From Dipteris shenzhenensis (taxonomy: Eukaryota; Polypodiophyta; Polypodiopsida; Gleicheniales): a DNA stretch of 64,000 nt. The notes beneath the pieces are model-generated. The model saw only the letters and a program-made list of their open reading frames with translations, was not told the DNA's origin and ran no database searches. The translations under genes were made by a program, and so were the position numbers. Location of the stretch: assembly GCA_047967505.1 (NCBI GenBank), contig CM106540.1; one strand, written 5' to 3'. Within the stretch, counting starts at the first letter, position 1. Every line of letters begins with the position of its first letter. Positions 53,545 to 57,239 of the stretch are shown here, one piece after another.

Positions 53545-54752
53545 CTGCTTGGGGGGGGGGTATTTAGCAAGAAAGTGCTAGTGCTTGTGCAACTCAGGAG
53601 TTGCCTACTTTTAAAGGTTTCCAAAGTGCCATGACTCATAAGAACACAAACTAAGGGTAACAAGAATTACCAACATATTTACTATTTAAGATCTCTCATT
53701 TGCCTTGTTGCTCACACGTTATTCAGGCACATGCTTTGATTTGGGTCATGGGTGATTGCTTATATATTGTTTCTTATACATAGATTGCTGTAAAGCGTCT
53801 CAAAGTCTGGAGCACGAAGGCTGAGATGGAGTTCGCTGTTGAAGTTGAAATCCTTGGACGAGTACGTCACAAAAATCTTTTGAGCCTAAGAGGCTACTGT
53901 GCAGAAGGACAGGAGCGTCTCATCGTGTACGACTATATGCCAAATCTAAGCCTGCTGTCTCACCTACATGGGCAATATGCATCTGAAGGTTTTCTTGATT
54001 GGCAAAAACGAATGAGCATTGCACGTGGATCAGCAGATGGCATCGCGTGAGTATGAAAAGGAAACCCTTTTACTTTAACTTATCTTTGTAGTTGTAATAT
54101 TGAAGCTCATTCTTTTGTATGGTATATATGTTACAGTTATCTCCATCATTTTGCTACCCCTCATATCATTCACAGGGATGTAAAAGCAAGCAATGTCCTT
54201 TTGGATTCAGACTTTGAGGCTCGGGTTGCAGATTTTGGGTTTGCCAAGCTTATTCCTGAGGGTGCTACTCACGTCACAACTCGAGTGAAAGGTACGCTTG
54301 GGTACCTTGCCCCTGAGTATGCCATGTGGGGCAAGGTTTCTGAGAGCTGTGATGTTTACAGCTTTGGAATCCTTCTGTTAGAGATTATAAGTGGGAAGAA
54401 GCCCATTGAGAAATTGGGAGCTGGCTTGAAACGCAATATAGTGGAATGGGCAGCACCATTGGTATTAGATGGAAAGTTGGAAGAACTTGTAGACCCTAGG
54501 CTCAATGGAAAATATGATGAAGAAGAGTTGAAACGTGTTGTGCAAGTTGCAACAATGTGTGCTCAAAATGATCCTGAAAAGAGGCCCACAATGCTAGGGG
54601 TGGTTGATCTATTAAATGGCGGAAGCAAGGCTGATGATGCTTCAAGTGTAGGGAGTGATCAGAATGGAATTGTAGATACGGAGGAACAGAAAGACAAAAA
54701 CCTGGATACAGTTGAAGGCTCTGTTAAGAATGATTGTGAAGGCAAACTCTAA
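10551..54752 (+). CDS. PTI1-like receptor-like cytoplasmic kinase (At3g15890 type), four exons
   Basis: Joining 10551-10606, 10925-11087, 53784-54046 and 54137-54752 gives 1,098 nt, 366 codons with stop and an in-frame 365-aa protein, the usual length for this family. No transmembrane segment is present. Four N-terminal cysteines (residues 3, 9, 10, 15) suggest palmitoylation at the plasma membrane. Kinase motifs are complete: glycine loop GEGGFGSV (56-63), ATP lysine 77 in IAVK, alpha-C Glu about 93, HRD 173-175, DFG 193-195 and APE 219-221. The Ser/Thr kinase fold is therefore likely active. The family phosphorylates proteins in stress and defence signalling. The specific role here is inferred only from the family. 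The second intron is 42.7 kb and packed with retroelements. I chose the start at 10551 because homologues begin just upstream of the Cys-rich segment. The in-frame ATG at 10497 is the alternative. Confidence 0.85.
10925..11087 (+). CDS. PTI1-like kinase exon 2 (glycine-rich loop)
   Basis: Residues 19-73 include [16 protein letters not shown], typical of the entry to RLCK kinase domains, and the ATP-binding [11 protein letters not shown]. The exon ends after codon CAG (Gln73). The next bases are GCAAGT, so the donor reads AG|GCAAGT, the consensus of a GC-AG intron. No GT donor nearby keeps the frame. Confidence 0.85.
11100..11332. other. Unique 5' part of intron 2
   Basis: Ordinary intronic DNA without a recognised element. 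It ends in CCTAATA (11326-11332), which recurs at 24067-24073 beyond LINE-A and is a candidate target-site duplication. Confidence 0.4.
11465..12283 (-). pseudogene. LINE-A ORF2 C-terminal part (zf-RVT and tail)
   Basis: Two overlapping minus-strand frames carry [20 protein letters not shown] and [18 protein letters not shown] (about 12015-12150). This is the zf-RVT Cys-His pattern found after the RT in plant L1 ORF2. A C-terminal block with [16 protein letters not shown] (about 11715) follows. The two frames differ, showing a frameshift near 12020. Upstream of the zinc finger a few hundred residues usual between thumb and zf-RVT are missing. Confidence 0.7.
12050..14665 (-). pseudogene. LINE-A ORF2: endonuclease-reverse transcriptase
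   Basis: It starts at the minus-strand ATG 14663-14665 (MSLHLVS), hits TAG at codon 8 where Trp is expected, and is then open for more than 800 codons. The EEP endonuclease shows [22 protein letters not shown] and [11 protein letters not shown] (14560-13900). The RT shows [66 protein letters not shown] and [11 protein letters not shown] with catalytic YADD (13080-12490). After about 12400 the frame departs from homologous sequence, marking the deletion and frameshift. The family nicks target DNA and primes cDNA synthesis at the nick. Confidence 0.85.
14662..15195 (-). pseudogene. LINE-A ORF1, 3' part
   Basis: Downstream on the minus strand of the Gypsy-1 insertion, coding-like sequence continues. 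One frame has a [19 protein letters not shown] block and [12 protein letters not shown]. After a frameshift near 14940 a second frame has an [17 protein letters not shown] block and the basic [15 protein letters not shown]. The last codons end CCA TGA, so the ORF1 stop overlaps the ORF2 ATG as ATGA. Confidence 0.55.
15196..15625 (-). repeat. Gypsy-1 3' LTR (430 bp)
   Basis: It runs from TGTAAGAAATCC to GATCGTGACA on the plus strand and matches 22344-22773 base for base by eye. A minus-strand TATATAAGAG box lies near 15345. It contains several short inverted repeats of the AAGGGTGTGACCCTT kind and a tandem AAGTGTCCCGTCGAAAGG. Confidence 0.9.
15626..15636 (-). other. Gypsy-1 polypurine tract
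   Basis: The minus strand reads GTGGGAGGGGA directly before the 3' LTR TGTCACG start. It is the expected plus-strand primer. Confidence 0.8.
15682..20334 (-). CDS. Gypsy-1 Gag-Pol polyprotein (1,550 aa, intact)
   Basis: A single frame runs from ATG at 20334. Domains in order: Gag capsid (about 115-260), zinc knuckle [13 protein letters not shown] (about 368-380), aspartic protease [10 protein letters not shown] (Asp about 450), and reverse transcriptase with [10 protein letters not shown] (about 788). RNase H follows with [13 protein letters not shown] (from about 936), then integrase with a HHCC finger (HPGIN to CLSCQQM, about 1139-1172) and the D-D-E core (D about 1201, D about 1261, E about 1298). 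The C-terminal block [20 protein letters not shown] (about 1510) is chromodomain-like. All catalytic residues seen are present and no stop or frameshift is visible. The protein makes particles, copies the RNA and integrates the cDNA. The chromodomain guides insertion toward modified chromatin in this family. Confidence 0.95.
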   Translation of the reverse strand: MVQTRAQVRASITGISDMSHRSREASPEIKESSPKKTPEGNTQSESLLQLQISQLQDSISDLVQKVQQLQDSRSPTHTEDDVTQPDDDADSFPPEVENTELRTLYRLLQASKTKRLDVKLPEAYTGQRNRRTVDQWLAKMRMYFDTVDLTEGKKIALAASLLKDTAFLWWQRRLKDGKSVLTWERFEHVLRKQFVPANADFQARSKLRQLEQTGSLSSYISQFTTLVLEIDGLTEDDRLHAFISGLQPSLRIDVLKANITTTDGAIAYAERITDFLNTGKQSATRTQNSPTAKGARPQDNTRFRKNFGNQGQRQSQDPQKPQKSFAGSQQKQSPKDRVSSSSQSHYRQPQHKGAATDKKNNSSSKGLCTICIGDHRWFDCPKRPKQNSNMESSTSPKEDATSAQDKKGKAVRMANTIHLSLASNPEPSLATQVLCVQGSIRGTTVTILIDSGCSHNFLASSVVDKLRLTTSPSLMDYQIELANGTTFLCNTRIKNLSFRIQHYTDKLNFDIMPLSRYDVILGQQWLYDYDPSISFRSHTIQFVHQGKLIELTGSRDSPSTPVASALQVKKWVRKRQAKTSLLLVTAVEETPTKDPPEYLNQPFFQPYLDLFPQELPKQLPPRRPVDHPIELIPGSNPPSKPPYRVSHTQNAEIQRQVTELLDKGHIRPSRSPFGSPVLLVEKKNKSMRLCIDYRALNKLTIKNKYPLPRIDDLFDQLLHATHFPKIDLRSGYHQIRIREGDEYKTAFRTKYGHYECLVMPFGLNNAPATFMTLMNDIFRPFLDKFVIVYLDDILVFSRSLHEHKQHLHQVFEVLRANSLYINIEKSEFFKTQLEYLGHVISAQGISVDPKKVEVIRNWPTPKNVHDVRSFLGLANFYHTKVYQFSEIAAPMSELLKSTAIFQWLPETEYSFQQLKRALTTTPVMAIADPNLPFEVMTDASDIATGAVLMQEGRVIAFDSHKHSDIQTRYPVYDKEFLAVVHAYRSWKHYLMGADSVVKTDHHSLKYIFTQPVMNARQARWVEFLANFHMTIEYIPGLRNVVADALSRLPLASAMVISTLSVDVPNSFKGKYFNDKDFGTAVQVLSKDQPSISEQKIFSSYSYTDDLLYYQDRVCVPHDKDVRRLLLKEHHVVSYAAHPGINKTYRLLSATYYWPQMKRDVINMVTSCLSCQQMKASRRLPTGLLHPLPVPTERWESISMDFITTLPRSSRGNTQIMVIVDRLSKMAHFVACKSSAQAPDIAKLFIQHIFRHHGLPKNIISDRDPKFTSHFWISLFESLGTTLLFSSAYHPESDGQTERVNQVLEEMLRHYVQSRLAAWEEYLPLLEFAYNNSFHSAISMTPFQAAYGHTPIVPTNFVLQHRVALADQLVQEMQDILLQVRDHMRKAQERYQRSTNKHRRHLEFNTGDMVLLFVAPHRYKTVKSVFPKLRPRYYGPFRIVKKNSPLSYKLELPPSWGKIHPTFHISWLKTYIPGDEAVPPASDYVPEIEDDYVLLIPERILDHRQRETRHRLITEFLVLWRDLDDSDATWQSDEDLQQYPDLLQQYFQNLP
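20321..20965 (-). CDS. Gypsy-1 accessory ORF upstream of gag (214 aa, unknown)
   Basis: An ATG at 20965 opens a 214-codon frame whose last codons (TTC AGG GAT GGT ACA AAC TAG) overlap the gag ATG by 14 bp in another frame. Residues 20-95 look globular ([16 protein letters not shown], then [20 protein letters not shown]). Residues 105-200 are Pro/Ser-rich with repeated YPP, PSP and SPG. I recognise no family. Ty3/gypsy elements normally start with gag, so this is an extra product, a domain later lost from Gag, or a frame maintained by chance. The frame is open in a very young element and its stop meets the gag start exactly. Confidence 0.6.
   Translation of the reverse strand: METPGNSPGHSRTPQAPATTQYRVQIAQPAHFGAFASWVFCVTCPPSDLDHILYLLREAPQLHYFLSTVQVVFHETRRYPEHDIPQEFAVHFWREFYPSPSASPGYSPPPSAPRYPPLQGVPSPSQYLHPEGTPSPGYPPLPTAAPYPFSDPWTLLPTPVLSRAVTPFSESPVLPPTGPPLPDFHGWFHPASPAPSNMSNLREQPESSFRDGTN
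20966..22330 (-). other. Gypsy-1 untranslated leader
   Basis: About 1.36 kb between PBS and the first ORF. 21370-21720 is dense in GTACGG/CCGTAC and GCGCAGGGCTG repeats, including a hairpin with TGTACGG and CCGTACA arms around 21400-21420. TTGTACGGA at 21650-21658 is the reverse complement of TCCGTACAA, an SBP-type site. 21890-22140 holds a chain of small AGGGTGTGACCCTT-like inverted repeats that echo the LTR. No further ORF is convincing. Confidence 0.6.
22331..22342 (-). other. Gypsy-1 primer-binding site
   Basis: The minus strand reads TGGTATCAGAGC one base inside the 5' LTR, complementary to the 3' end of initiator tRNA-Met. It primes minus-strand cDNA. Confidence 0.9.
22344..22773 (-). 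repeat. Gypsy-1 5' LTR (430 bp)
   Basis: The partner of 15196-15625 and the promoter-bearing LTR for minus-strand transcription. The TATA box corresponds to about 22493. No differences from the 3' LTR were seen. Confidence 0.9.
22774..24035 (-). pseudogene. LINE-A ORF1, 5' part with zinc knuckle
   Basis: From ATG at 24035 the minus strand encodes a Pro/Ser-rich N-terminus and a globular block with [19 protein letters not shown] and [20 protein letters not shown], typical of plant L1 ORF1. TAG at about 23118 is followed in frame by [14 protein letters not shown], a CX2CX4HX4C knuckle. A GGGG-rich stretch near 23010 shifts the frame. The tail with a [16 protein letters not shown] block runs to 22774, where the Gypsy-1 LTR interrupts it. 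ORF1 proteins bind LINE RNA. Confidence 0.7.
24074..24413. other. Intron DNA without recognised gene
   Basis: No ORF or repeat boundary is visible between LINE-A and the next LTR fragment. Confidence 0.4.
24414..25060 (+). repeat. 5' part of a Family-B LTR, plus strand
   Basis: It begins TGTCACATGCACCCCCGCAC and aligns along most of its length with the complete LTR at 51421. Shared blocks include GGGACAGTCAGG, AAGCTAC, GTCAGTCTCTCAGCCTT and CCTAGGATAGGA. A TATAAATA box lies at 24833-24840. Similarity fades after AAGGTGTTCACGCAGC (about 24990-25060). Confidence 0.75.
25061..26067 (-). pseudogene. LINE endonuclease remnant
   Basis: Minus-strand text runs across stops: [43 protein letters not shown], then [43 protein letters not shown] and [15 protein letters not shown]. 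These are the EEP endonuclease motifs of LINE ORF2, decayed by stops after 25900. No RT follows on the left, so only the N-terminal third remains. Its upstream end is fused in frame to the gag at 26068-26677. Confidence 0.65.
26068..26677 (-). pseudogene. Family-B gag N-terminal part (coiled coil), truncated
   Basis: The start ATG at 26675-26677 begins [13 protein letters not shown], which recurs in the element at 52626. A long Gln/Glu/Leu-rich coiled coil ([20 protein letters not shown] through the [14 protein letters not shown] block) is followed by [18 protein letters not shown], a gag-capsid start. At about 26068 the frame passes without a stop into LINE endonuclease sequence, so the rest of gag-pol is gone. 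The open frame continues upstream to 26782 without a family match. Confidence 0.65.
26783..27736 (-). other. Family-B leader between PBS and gag
   Basis: AT-rich non-coding leader. It contains a near-perfect palindrome at 27119-27150 (15-bp arms CCAAGGTAGTTTCGC and complement, 2-nt centre) and an imperfect copy at 27082-27100. Confidence 0.5.
27737..27748 (-). other. Family-B primer-binding site
   Basis: The minus strand reads TGGTATCAGAGC one base inside the LTR edge at 27750, matching initiator tRNA-Met. Confidence 0.85.
28861..32054 (+). mobile_element. LINE-B: 5'-truncated L1-type insertion with 12-bp target duplication
   Basis: GCTTGACTGTCC at 28849-28860 is repeated at 32055-32066 immediately after a run of about 15 A residues. 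This is a textbook target-primed insertion into the Family-B LTR. The element is 3.2 kb and begins just before the RT, so the endonuclease and ORF1 are missing. It is in sense orientation to the kinase. Confidence 0.9.
28866..31910 (+). pseudogene. LINE-B ORF2 fragment: reverse transcriptase and zf-RVT
   Basis: The frame is open to TAG at 31560-31562. RT motifs: [94 protein letters not shown] and QAYADDSFF (catalytic YADD, about 30255-30280). Two in-frame stops after 31560 precede [18 protein letters not shown] (about 31595), the zf-RVT. Lacking a native start and endonuclease, it is dead on arrival, although the RT reads intact. Confidence 0.85.
32188..32272 (+). repeat. Family-B LTR fragment, plus strand
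   Basis: GTGGGTACAGGGACCC onward matches the 3' third of the LTR at 51421 (around 52428-52500). It abuts the end of the minus-strand LTR at 32187. With 24414-25060 it may form one plus-strand LTR into which the minus-strand element inserted. Confidence 0.65.
32273..32700. other. Non-coding DNA, nothing recognised
   Basis: AT-rich at first, with no ORF or repeat of note. Confidence 0.35.
32708..33195. repeat. CT-rich tandem duplication, about 241-bp period
   Basis: The block TGCGCTTTAATTTCTGC...CCTCGCCGGCTTGCC at 32708 onward recurs at 32949 onward with scattered changes. Both copies are rich in CCTCC/CACTC. Frames here on both strands are composition-driven. Confidence 0.7.
33138..33280. 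repeat. 91-bp direct repeat
   Basis: GGAAAGGTCACCTCCCC...GAGGAGAGCGTGG occurs at 33138 onward and again at 33229 onward, each about 51 bp long and apparently identical. Confidence 0.75.
33390..34300 (+). repeat. LTR-like promoter region, unclassified
   Basis: 33420-33530 is packed with GGTTGG/CCAACC palindromic modules. A TATA-type CCTATAAAAGGAG follows at 33530-33542, then GC-rich transcribed-looking DNA. This is the layout of the Family-B LTR promoter (hairpin array, then TATA, then a CCTCATTT block). LTR ends were not found, so it is a diverged LTR or a promoter fragment. Confidence 0.4.
34514..34775 (+). pseudogene. BED-type zinc finger remnant, hAT transposase-like
   Basis: [17 protein letters not shown] is followed by NGN(stop)RCNIC, an AILEEP-like block and ATPDD-like text across stops. 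WxCxxC with downstream basic and Cys residues resembles the N-terminal BED finger of hAT transposases. A sister fragment lies at 46790-46915. Very short and broken. Confidence 0.3.
34776..34995. other. Non-coding spacer with (AAAG)n
   Basis: It contains a short GAAA tetranucleotide run at 34848-34863 and nothing else recognised. Confidence 0.5.
34999..35675 (+). pseudogene. Gypsy-3 integrase C-terminus and chromodomain fragment
   Basis: [52 protein letters not shown] and [18 protein letters not shown] mark the end of a Ty3/gypsy integrase. After a frameshift near 35550 the text [18 protein letters not shown] continues as a chromodomain. Only the last 230 or so residues of Pol survive. Upstream is unrelated DNA. 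Confidence 0.8.
35676..35900 (+). repeat. Gypsy-3 polypurine tract and start of 3' LTR
   Basis: GAAGAGGGAAGGAA (35675-35688) precedes TGTTATGCTCTAGCC, a TG-initiated LTR start. The LTR loses identity where minus-strand LINE-C sequence begins, at about 35900-35980. Confidence 0.55.
35980..36514 (-). pseudogene. LINE-C ORF2 C-terminal part
   Basis: The minus strand reads [28 protein letters not shown] and later an [20 protein letters not shown] block across a few stops. It corresponds to the region after the RT in LINE ORF2. Confidence 0.5.
36515..37423 (+). repeat. Gypsy-2 5' LTR
   Basis: It begins TGTCACCACAATG. The part shared with the 3' copy ends CCACTCTCAG at 37423. A further 25 bp (to 37448) separates that point from the PBS, so the true LTR end may be 37448 with the 3' copy truncated. 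A TATATA-rich promoter lies around 36857-36890 and AATAAA at 37283-37288. Confidence 0.85.
36540..36850 (+). promoter_or_regulatory. Array of 12 W-box-like TTGACY sites in Gypsy-2 U3
   Basis: TTGAC followed by C or T, on either strand, occurs twelve times in about 310 bp. Several sites are arranged as face-to-face pairs such as GTTGACTTCGGTCAAC and CTTGACTTTAGTCAAG. TTGACY is the binding core of WRKY transcription factors. The same array is in the 3' LTR at about 43455-43765. Defence or wound induction is inferred. Confidence 0.6.
37450..37461 (+). other. Gypsy-2 primer-binding site
   Basis: TGGTATCAGAGC, complementary to the initiator tRNA-Met 3' end. A near-copy TTGGTATCACGAGCG lies about 100 bp downstream at 37554. 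Confidence 0.85.
37983..38110 (+). promoter_or_regulatory. ACGT-core (ABRE/G-box-like) cluster in Gypsy-2 leader
   Basis: Seven ACGT cores occur in about 125 bp, mostly TGACGTGGC or ACACGTGKC, the core contexts bound by plant bZIP factors. The cluster is downstream of the LTR promoter, so it could act as an internal enhancer or simply be a GC-rich repeat. Shorter CAGGTGGCAG variants follow. Confidence 0.45.
38160..38350 (+). repeat. CTGGTTAG/CTAACCAG hairpin array in Gypsy-2 leader
   Basis: Repeated CTGGTTAG, CCAGACCAG and CTAACCAGACC modules in both orientations can form many alternative stems. The array recalls those near the Family-B LTR promoters. Confidence 0.6.
38752..39429 (+). CDS. 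Gypsy-2 Gag N-terminal part with RS-rich domain
   Basis: The ATG at 38752 starts a 225-codon frame. Residues 76-140 are an Arg/Ser/Lys/His-rich stretch ([20 protein letters not shown], then [11 protein letters not shown]) resembling SR splicing factors or a nuclear localisation region. A capsid-type block follows ([11 protein letters not shown] through [20 protein letters not shown]). TAG at 39427-39429 then interrupts the conserved FYxQF motif. The next codons CAG TTC continue in frame into the pol ORF, so this is either one nonsense mutation or a readthrough stop. Confidence 0.8.
   Translation: MDQSPIQWDSQDRDVHPRQRNVPQTQQEFEQMVRTRIQELENLKRDPRVQHLFPAEAMPNPVYDVPMPEAHSRVQSERERSHRSHRRRSHSKKRSRRHHRSPSPSPFTSSSTSVSSSSLSDRPSRKRRKHEKSGKRKSSKATREFKEGGKSVKFMTYNGQYGHTDKALQFIRQFDAAFGTEKFSESSKLRMVSLHLTAMASAWWSALTTDGSAPRKWKGFKKAFY
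39436..43416 (+). CDS. Gypsy-2 Gag C-terminus and Pol (1,326 aa)
   Basis: It is in frame with the upstream gag across TAG. Domains: Gag C-terminus; zinc knuckle [14 protein letters not shown] (159-172); protease with FDLGATDNF (Asp230) where family members have D-S/T-G; RT with [12 protein letters not shown] (about 41145-41170); RNase H with [17 protein letters not shown] (about 41580). Integrase follows with the HRGIT...CLTCQK finger, the [11 protein letters not shown] Asp, the [11 protein letters not shown] Asp and the [10 protein letters not shown] Glu. The C-terminal chromodomain includes [20 protein letters not shown]. No frameshift is seen over 4 kb, so the element was recently active or is kept by a related helper. 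Confidence 0.92.
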   Translation: MPKQFRDHVLQDWDSLHMDAGDTVDGYNQKFWDAYLQVAPFKKISKGTQMRKYRAGLTPRIQAVVNALGAKNIQDLMHSASVASLVPLQDPSTVPSLHAGRADKKKTDFQKSEKKESPKAEKKGFQPQKPRGTQFSKTYKGKSLFTPEQIAEFRRDGKCFRCGKEGHVAAQCPEKPSSSKGKEAEKPRGPQKPMAGGIPDILGHALNPEERELLLSWGKVRDQQALILFDLGATDNFISEDLALRLGIKTEELGRALDADQMFCGNPVPVTPLIGKLRLHIQSYVDQEDFFISPLKHYDVVLGMPWFHRKAVKLTLPERVLEFVHRGKNQRVIARNKGDTIPIVSDVSCGKAIKSAISAYMVFVKEKKNDMHAEMNDADKNKFQFLVNFKDCFSDVLPGELPPERPEDHQIELMPGSEPPNRPPYRVSATQREEIMAQVQDLLSKGLIQPSSSPFCSPVLLVQKKDGSFRMCVDYRALNKMTIKNRFPIPRIDDVLDQLNGASVFSRIDLKSGYHQVRIQPQDVHKTAFRTTFGLYEYLVMPFGLTNAPATFNRMMDRIFRKYRHFTGTFFDDILVFSKTEEDHREHLAIVFQELRNHQLYANSKKSEFFLEEIHYLGHIISKNGIQMDPAKIRAIQEWPELKTVHEVRSFLGLCSYYRRFIRHFADIAAPLHDLTKKNAAFTWGLSQKKAFNTLKEKLTTEPILVVPDLYQSFDVDCDACGECVGAALHQNGHVVAYESRRLRDAERYLGIYEKELLAVIHAIHTWKHYLLGADFTVKTDHQSLKYFLTQTKLSEKHMKWANVLSMYHFQIVHTPGIRNRVADALSRRPQVNNVTIAYHQDLEGMREQYAHDSDFGEILQQMQEGQSTSHYSLKDGYLMKDDCLCITQEMRKKILEECHAPPYAGHRGITATTLALERYFFWPGMRKDIHQFVTECLTCQKMKYDRQKASGLLMPLPVPQAPWENITMDFIFDLPRSKSGNDGIWTIIDRFSKQAHFIPVRKTIKADHMAKMFMAQIFKHHGMPKSIVSDRDPRMTSLFWRALFDNMGTSLNFSSSFHPQTNGQSEVANSTILDMLKCYVGDQSSDWEKYLPLVEFAYNNTVHSSTGKAPFEVIYGKVILPPILRTKDEIFAADQFVRDLQTAYSQVRTAIERSQEKHKKAVDKHRRQLDLKEGDWILLRFEKARLRKFKGKQKVYAKLSPRYYGPFRVTERINEVAYRLALPEHWRIHNAFHVSLLKKFQGPEPTEPVSEDPPEVDELEEVLQPEQIVYHTIRKGPQGKEFYRYLVKFKNYTALDAKWMDEDMLSDHPQLLDVYKEAFQLRSTE
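43429..44337 (+). repeat. Gypsy-2 3' LTR
   Basis: Same 909-bp length as the shared 5' segment, with about three or four substitutions (for example GATTATGATC versus GATTATGGTC) and altered AT repeats. It is preceded by the polypurine tract AGCCGAGGGGA. Confidence 0.9.
44337..45390 (-). pseudogene. LINE-C reverse transcriptase
   Basis: Minus strand: [95 protein letters not shown] and [19 protein letters not shown] (catalytic YADD, about 44725). It continues to [20 protein letters not shown] and [16 protein letters not shown], as in LINE RTs. Several residues around the first catalytic Asp region are lost and at least two frameshifts occur. Confidence 0.8.
45391..45715. other. Non-coding DNA between opposed LINE fragments
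   Basis: A TG-rich region followed by ordinary sequence, ending in a (CT)n tract at 45705-45725. The phrase CATCGGTCTTCCGAAGAC recalls 34880-34895 in opposite sense. Confidence 0.35.
45726..45945 (+). pseudogene. LINE reverse-transcriptase fragment, plus strand
   Basis: [20 protein letters not shown], then [20 protein letters not shown] and [16 protein letters not shown]. This is the RT catalytic region of the same LINE type as LINE-C, but with YAHD in place of YADD and in opposite orientation. Only about 70 residues remain. Confidence 0.75.
46300..46400. repeat. Homopolymer-rich tract (T-run then GAAA repeats)
   Basis: Long T-runs at 46312-46360 followed by (GAAA)n at 46372-46395. Confidence 0.85.
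46400..46765 (+). repeat. G-rich minisatellite (GGGGGTAGCG-type)
   Basis: About 360 bp of degenerate units such as GGGGGTAGCGGA, GGGGTTAGCGA and GGGGTAGTGA. Dozens of G-runs of three to ten give high G-quadruplex potential on the kinase-sense strand. The reverse-strand Pro/Ala/Thr/Leu/Tyr frames are artefacts. Confidence 0.9.
46790..46915 (+). pseudogene. BED-type zinc finger fragment, hAT-like
   Basis: The plus frame reads [20 protein letters not shown], then [14 protein letters not shown]. It shares the FLGDE, REPG and RGA elements with the fragment at 34514-34775. It resembles the BED finger of hAT-derived proteins. Broken and short. Confidence 0.35.
46916..47300. other. AT-rich DNA with short GGGTTTGCTT repeats
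   Basis: CAATGGGTTTGCTTATTG-like phrases recur three times at 46990-47090. No gene is seen. Confidence 0.4.
47301..47509 (+). repeat. Three tandem 70-bp units
   Basis: Units start at 47301, 47371 and 47441 (last unit 69 bp), each GGCTTAAGAGCTTAAAGCTA through GCAAAGAAGCT, with one to four differences per unit. High identity implies recent tandem duplication. Confidence 0.95.
47510..49086. other. No gene recognised; ATGCAT-rich hairpin region
   Basis: Frames are short and unconvincing. 48640-48745 is rich in GCATGC. A perfect 15-bp inverted repeat pairs GCATGCATGCAATAC (48661-48675) with its complement at 48728-48742. Confidence 0.4.
49087..49344 (-). CDS. Unrecognised 85-codon ORF
   Basis: The minus frame reads [20 protein letters not shown], then an [20 protein letters not shown] block, ending in [11 protein letters not shown]. 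The Lys-rich amphipathic start and balanced composition look protein-like, but I know no family. Coding-like text may extend upstream past a frameshift (to about 49500). It could be a fragment of a transposon-encoded protein. Confidence 0.25.
   Translation of the reverse strand: MSTSCQFGKRKGKKIAKQIAEKVTAQTYFEAYKGKEQVSAHELQQAWGYVKADHLHFFTPLKFKHGGHMTAVFTHDWDFSIHSHL
49500..51170. other. Intron DNA, nothing coding recognised
   Basis: AT-rich. One short tandem phrase, GAACTGAAGTTCTAAGTT with a CAAAAGCTAC follow-on, occurs at 50680 and 50753. It may include retroelement interior too decayed to classify. Confidence 0.4.
51174..51420 (+). repeat. Possible copia-type polypurine tract and 3' LTR start
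   Basis: GTGAGGGGAGG (51172-51182) is followed by TGTTGGAGAATTGATGC, the usual PPT/TGTTGGA layout of Ty1/copia LTRs. It is truncated at 51420 by the Family-B LTR. No pol sequence is seen upstream. Confidence 0.4.
51421..52578 (+). repeat. Complete Family-B LTR (1,158 bp)
   Basis: It starts TGTCACATGCACCCC, ends GCATGTTACA, and is followed after one base by TGGTATCAAAGC, a PBS-like site. A TATATAAAGGG box lies near 51861. It is the reference copy for the fragments at 24414, 27750 and 32188. Confidence 0.85.
52626..52735 (+). pseudogene. Family-B gag start, truncated
   Basis: [20 protein letters not shown] matches the first residues of the gag at 26677 (minus). The frame ends after about 36 codons where unrelated sequence begins, so the element has lost its interior. 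Confidence 0.7.
52740..53783. other. 3' end of kinase intron 2
   Basis: 52880-53170 is GGAG-rich low-complexity DNA. 53512-53541 is (GA)n, followed by a short G-run. The last 50 bases before exon 3 are T-rich, as expected of a polypyrimidine stretch. A 183-bp-scale unique region precedes the acceptor TACATAG. Confidence 0.5.
53784..54046 (+). CDS. PTI1-like kinase exon 3 (N-lobe, hinge)
   Basis: It encodes residues 74-160: [57 protein letters not shown] and [16 protein letters not shown]. The donor is GC|GTGAGT, splitting an Ala codon. The 90-bp intron 3 (54047-54136) ends at GTTACAG. Confidence 0.95.
54137..54752 (+). CDS. PTI1-like kinase exon 4 (catalytic and C-lobe)
   Basis: Residues 161-365: [91 protein letters not shown], then an acidic tail. 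The stop is TAA at 54750-54752. Every catalytic and activation-loop landmark of an active RLCK is present. Confidence 0.97.
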
Positions 54753-55280
54753 GAGAGATTCAGAAATCAATGATAACGCACAGAAGAAGCATTGAAGTTC
54801 TCAATCCTTTGGAATAACCCCTCTTCTCGTCAGGAAAACTGGTTCAATTTAGAGGAAACACACAATATTGGCCTCTGAGTGCAAGGATTGGAGCTGTCTA
54901 AGGCAATTCTTGTAACTTAGTAAAAATTCTGCCGACTCTGGACCTGTACCTTCTGACCTGATGTTTGTAATTATAATTGCAGTGTTGATTGTAATAGGCT
55001 CCTCAATACTTAGCATAGAATGGGAATCTTATCGGGTTCTGATTTATTGAGACACTCATTTAAGGTGTTTCTTGTATAAAAACTCATTCAGATTTTACAT
55101 GCCACGGTTAGATTTGGGTTCTTTTCCCATTGTGACATGCAGGAACGAATGCTTTTGGAGAGGGGGCAGTTATAGTCTGCTGATTGACAGTGGACACAAA
55201 GGTGATGATGTAAACTTTTCGGGGGTGTTTAGAATAGATTCCATCAGTGTACGATAATAAAGAGCAAATTTGGAGCTTTC
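54753..55280 (+). other. Kinase 3' UTR and polyadenylation region
   Basis: TTGTAA- and TGTAAT-rich sequence from 54900 and an AATAAA at 55256-55261 are suitable far-upstream and near-upstream elements. Exact cleavage sites are unknown. Confidence 0.5.
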
Positions 55281-57230
55281 TTGTAGCTGTGATGTATCAT
55301 TCTAGGATGAAGCATAAGTAGAAGACCATGGGCTTGGACTAGATTCTTTACATCTTGTCATTGTCAGGAAACATGTTATAAAAGTTGGGATTCTGTTATG
55401 TTTTCTACAGTAGTTTAGTGTTGTTATGTATCATACATTCCGAAGTAACAGGATGAGGAAAAATAGGGAGCAATCAGCTAAACATGAAAGGCTAGAAGAG
55501 TCCATAGGATCCTGAGAGCATCTGGATATTCCTTAATCGTAATGATCACGACACAAGAGAAATGGCAATCTCTAGTGTATGGAAATGAGGATGACAAAGG
55601 GGGCAGCAACATGATACATCAGAAGTTTCTGTTGCATGAGGGATTGTAGGGAGCAATCATTGCCAGTATCAAGCTAGAGGAATGGATGCAAGTTTTGTTG
55701 GGTGGGGTCTGAAGGAGGTTTTGCGAAAAGTAAAGCTTTGGGCAGTTGAGAGGAATACTTATTGTGTGGAGGGAATCCTTCCCATACATCCGAGGGGAAT
55801 TTATTTGTATTATGAGGTTGGAGCTACTGGAATGATCCCCATCTTTAGTAGTAAACAATGAGAGCAACAATTCAGGTAGGCTGCATGATTCTAGCAAAAG
55901 GCATTCTGGTGGTTGGGAACAATGTTTTACACAACCCATATGTTTTGTTCATATCCAATGTTCACGAGGATAATGTTGAAATCAGGGAGAGGCAAGGTGT
56001 TTGCTCTTTGTGTAATACTAATCTTTTCTATTCAAGTAAAAGAAACATTAGCACTCGAAATAGATAGCCAGGGGAATGTAATACAGAGCTCAGCTTAACC
56101 TAGTTGCAGTGGCATGTATGAGGGGTGCACAGTCTTTACCCTTGTCTAATTAGTTATGGACTCGGGAGATACTTGAATCCTACTTTCCATATGTGATGTG
56201 TGTAGTGCAGTTTCAGTTGTCTCCAGTTTAGCGTTGGAGTCATAGGTGATGCTAGGTGATTAGGTTTTCATCCCTAAAGCTTGGGATGGTGGTCTTGTGT
56301 ACTGTTGTCTTTGGAGCCTCTCCGATTACTGGATGATGATCTTGTGTGGTGTTGTCTTTTGGAGTCTTTCCTATTGGAATCATAGCTGATGCTAAGGTGA
56401 TGAGGGTTTCATTTATAAATCGTGGGATGATGATCTTGTGTCCCGTTGTCTTTGGAGCCTCTCTTATTACTGGATGCTGATCTTGCGTAGTGTTGTCTTT
56501 TTGAGTCTCTCTTATTCCTAGTTGGTAATTTACTGTAACAGCTTGAATAATTTGGAGTCATTACCCAGTCCTTTGGAGGTGTCTATTTTTTCATCTCGCC
56601 ATTATTGCAGCGTTTAATTCTTTTATATTGACTTCAAAAATGTGTCTTATGTCTTATCTTGTCAAGTGATATTATGAGACTTGCTCAAGAGTAATCAAAG
56701 TAGAAACATGAGGGCTGCACCAAGGTTTGACATCATTGTACATGCTAATCCTTTTTCATCCTCCTCTTTGCATAGCATAGGATCCCCAATGTAGAACCAA
56801 AAAGCTGTCATGCCTATGTTGCCAAAAGGAAAGGCTCAAGTTCCTTGCAAATGATGAACGTTGCCTCTTGCCAAAAGTTTTCGCCTTTGATAGAGGAAAT
56901 TAATTATCTGCATAAAGATGTCTTGAGCTTCTCCTTTGCATTCTTTGCGTTATTGAAGCTACCCTTCATGTGGGTGCACACACATTCTTGAAGTCTCTCA
57001 CCTTGATTTCTTTCTCTAGATAAAAGAACTTTCTATTAATGCAAAACCAACCATGCAAATTGACAATTTGTGTGGCGTTGATCGCGAAAGAAAATAAAGA
57101 ATAAACATGGCTGTCAACTAGTTTGTTTCAAACAAATTAGCTCATTGTAGAAGGGAGTCTTTGAAAAAACATGGGCTAGCAACCAAGGTGGAGTATACAT
57201 CTGAGAGATACCTCACTCTATGAATACATA
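55281..57230. other. Intergenic DNA, nothing recognised
   Basis: Between 56250 and 56520 a phrase like GATGATCTTGTGTnnnGTTGTCTTTGGAG recurs three or four times at intervals of 60-120 bp. This is a degenerate local repeat. No coding frame is convincing. Confidence 0.45.
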
Positions 57231-57239
57231 GAAGACACC

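Larger units (their letters stand above)
11088..53783 (+). other. Giant kinase intron 2 (42,696 bp, GC-AG, TE-filled)
   Basis: The 5' boundary is AG|GCAAGT and the 3' boundary is TTCTTATACATAG|ATT. Gln73 joins Ile74 in phase 0, restoring the conserved DGSQ-IAVKRL of the kinase. Between the boundaries lie at least three LINEs, two near-intact Ty3/gypsy elements, several LTRs and minisatellites. Removing the elements I can delimit leaves a shorter ancestral intron. Transcription through it is not shown by the sequence. Confidence 0.8.

Noticed and set aside
55619-56098. Overlapping short frames downstream of the kinase
   Set aside because: No family resemblance, no splice context and no consistent codon character. 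Treated as non-coding.
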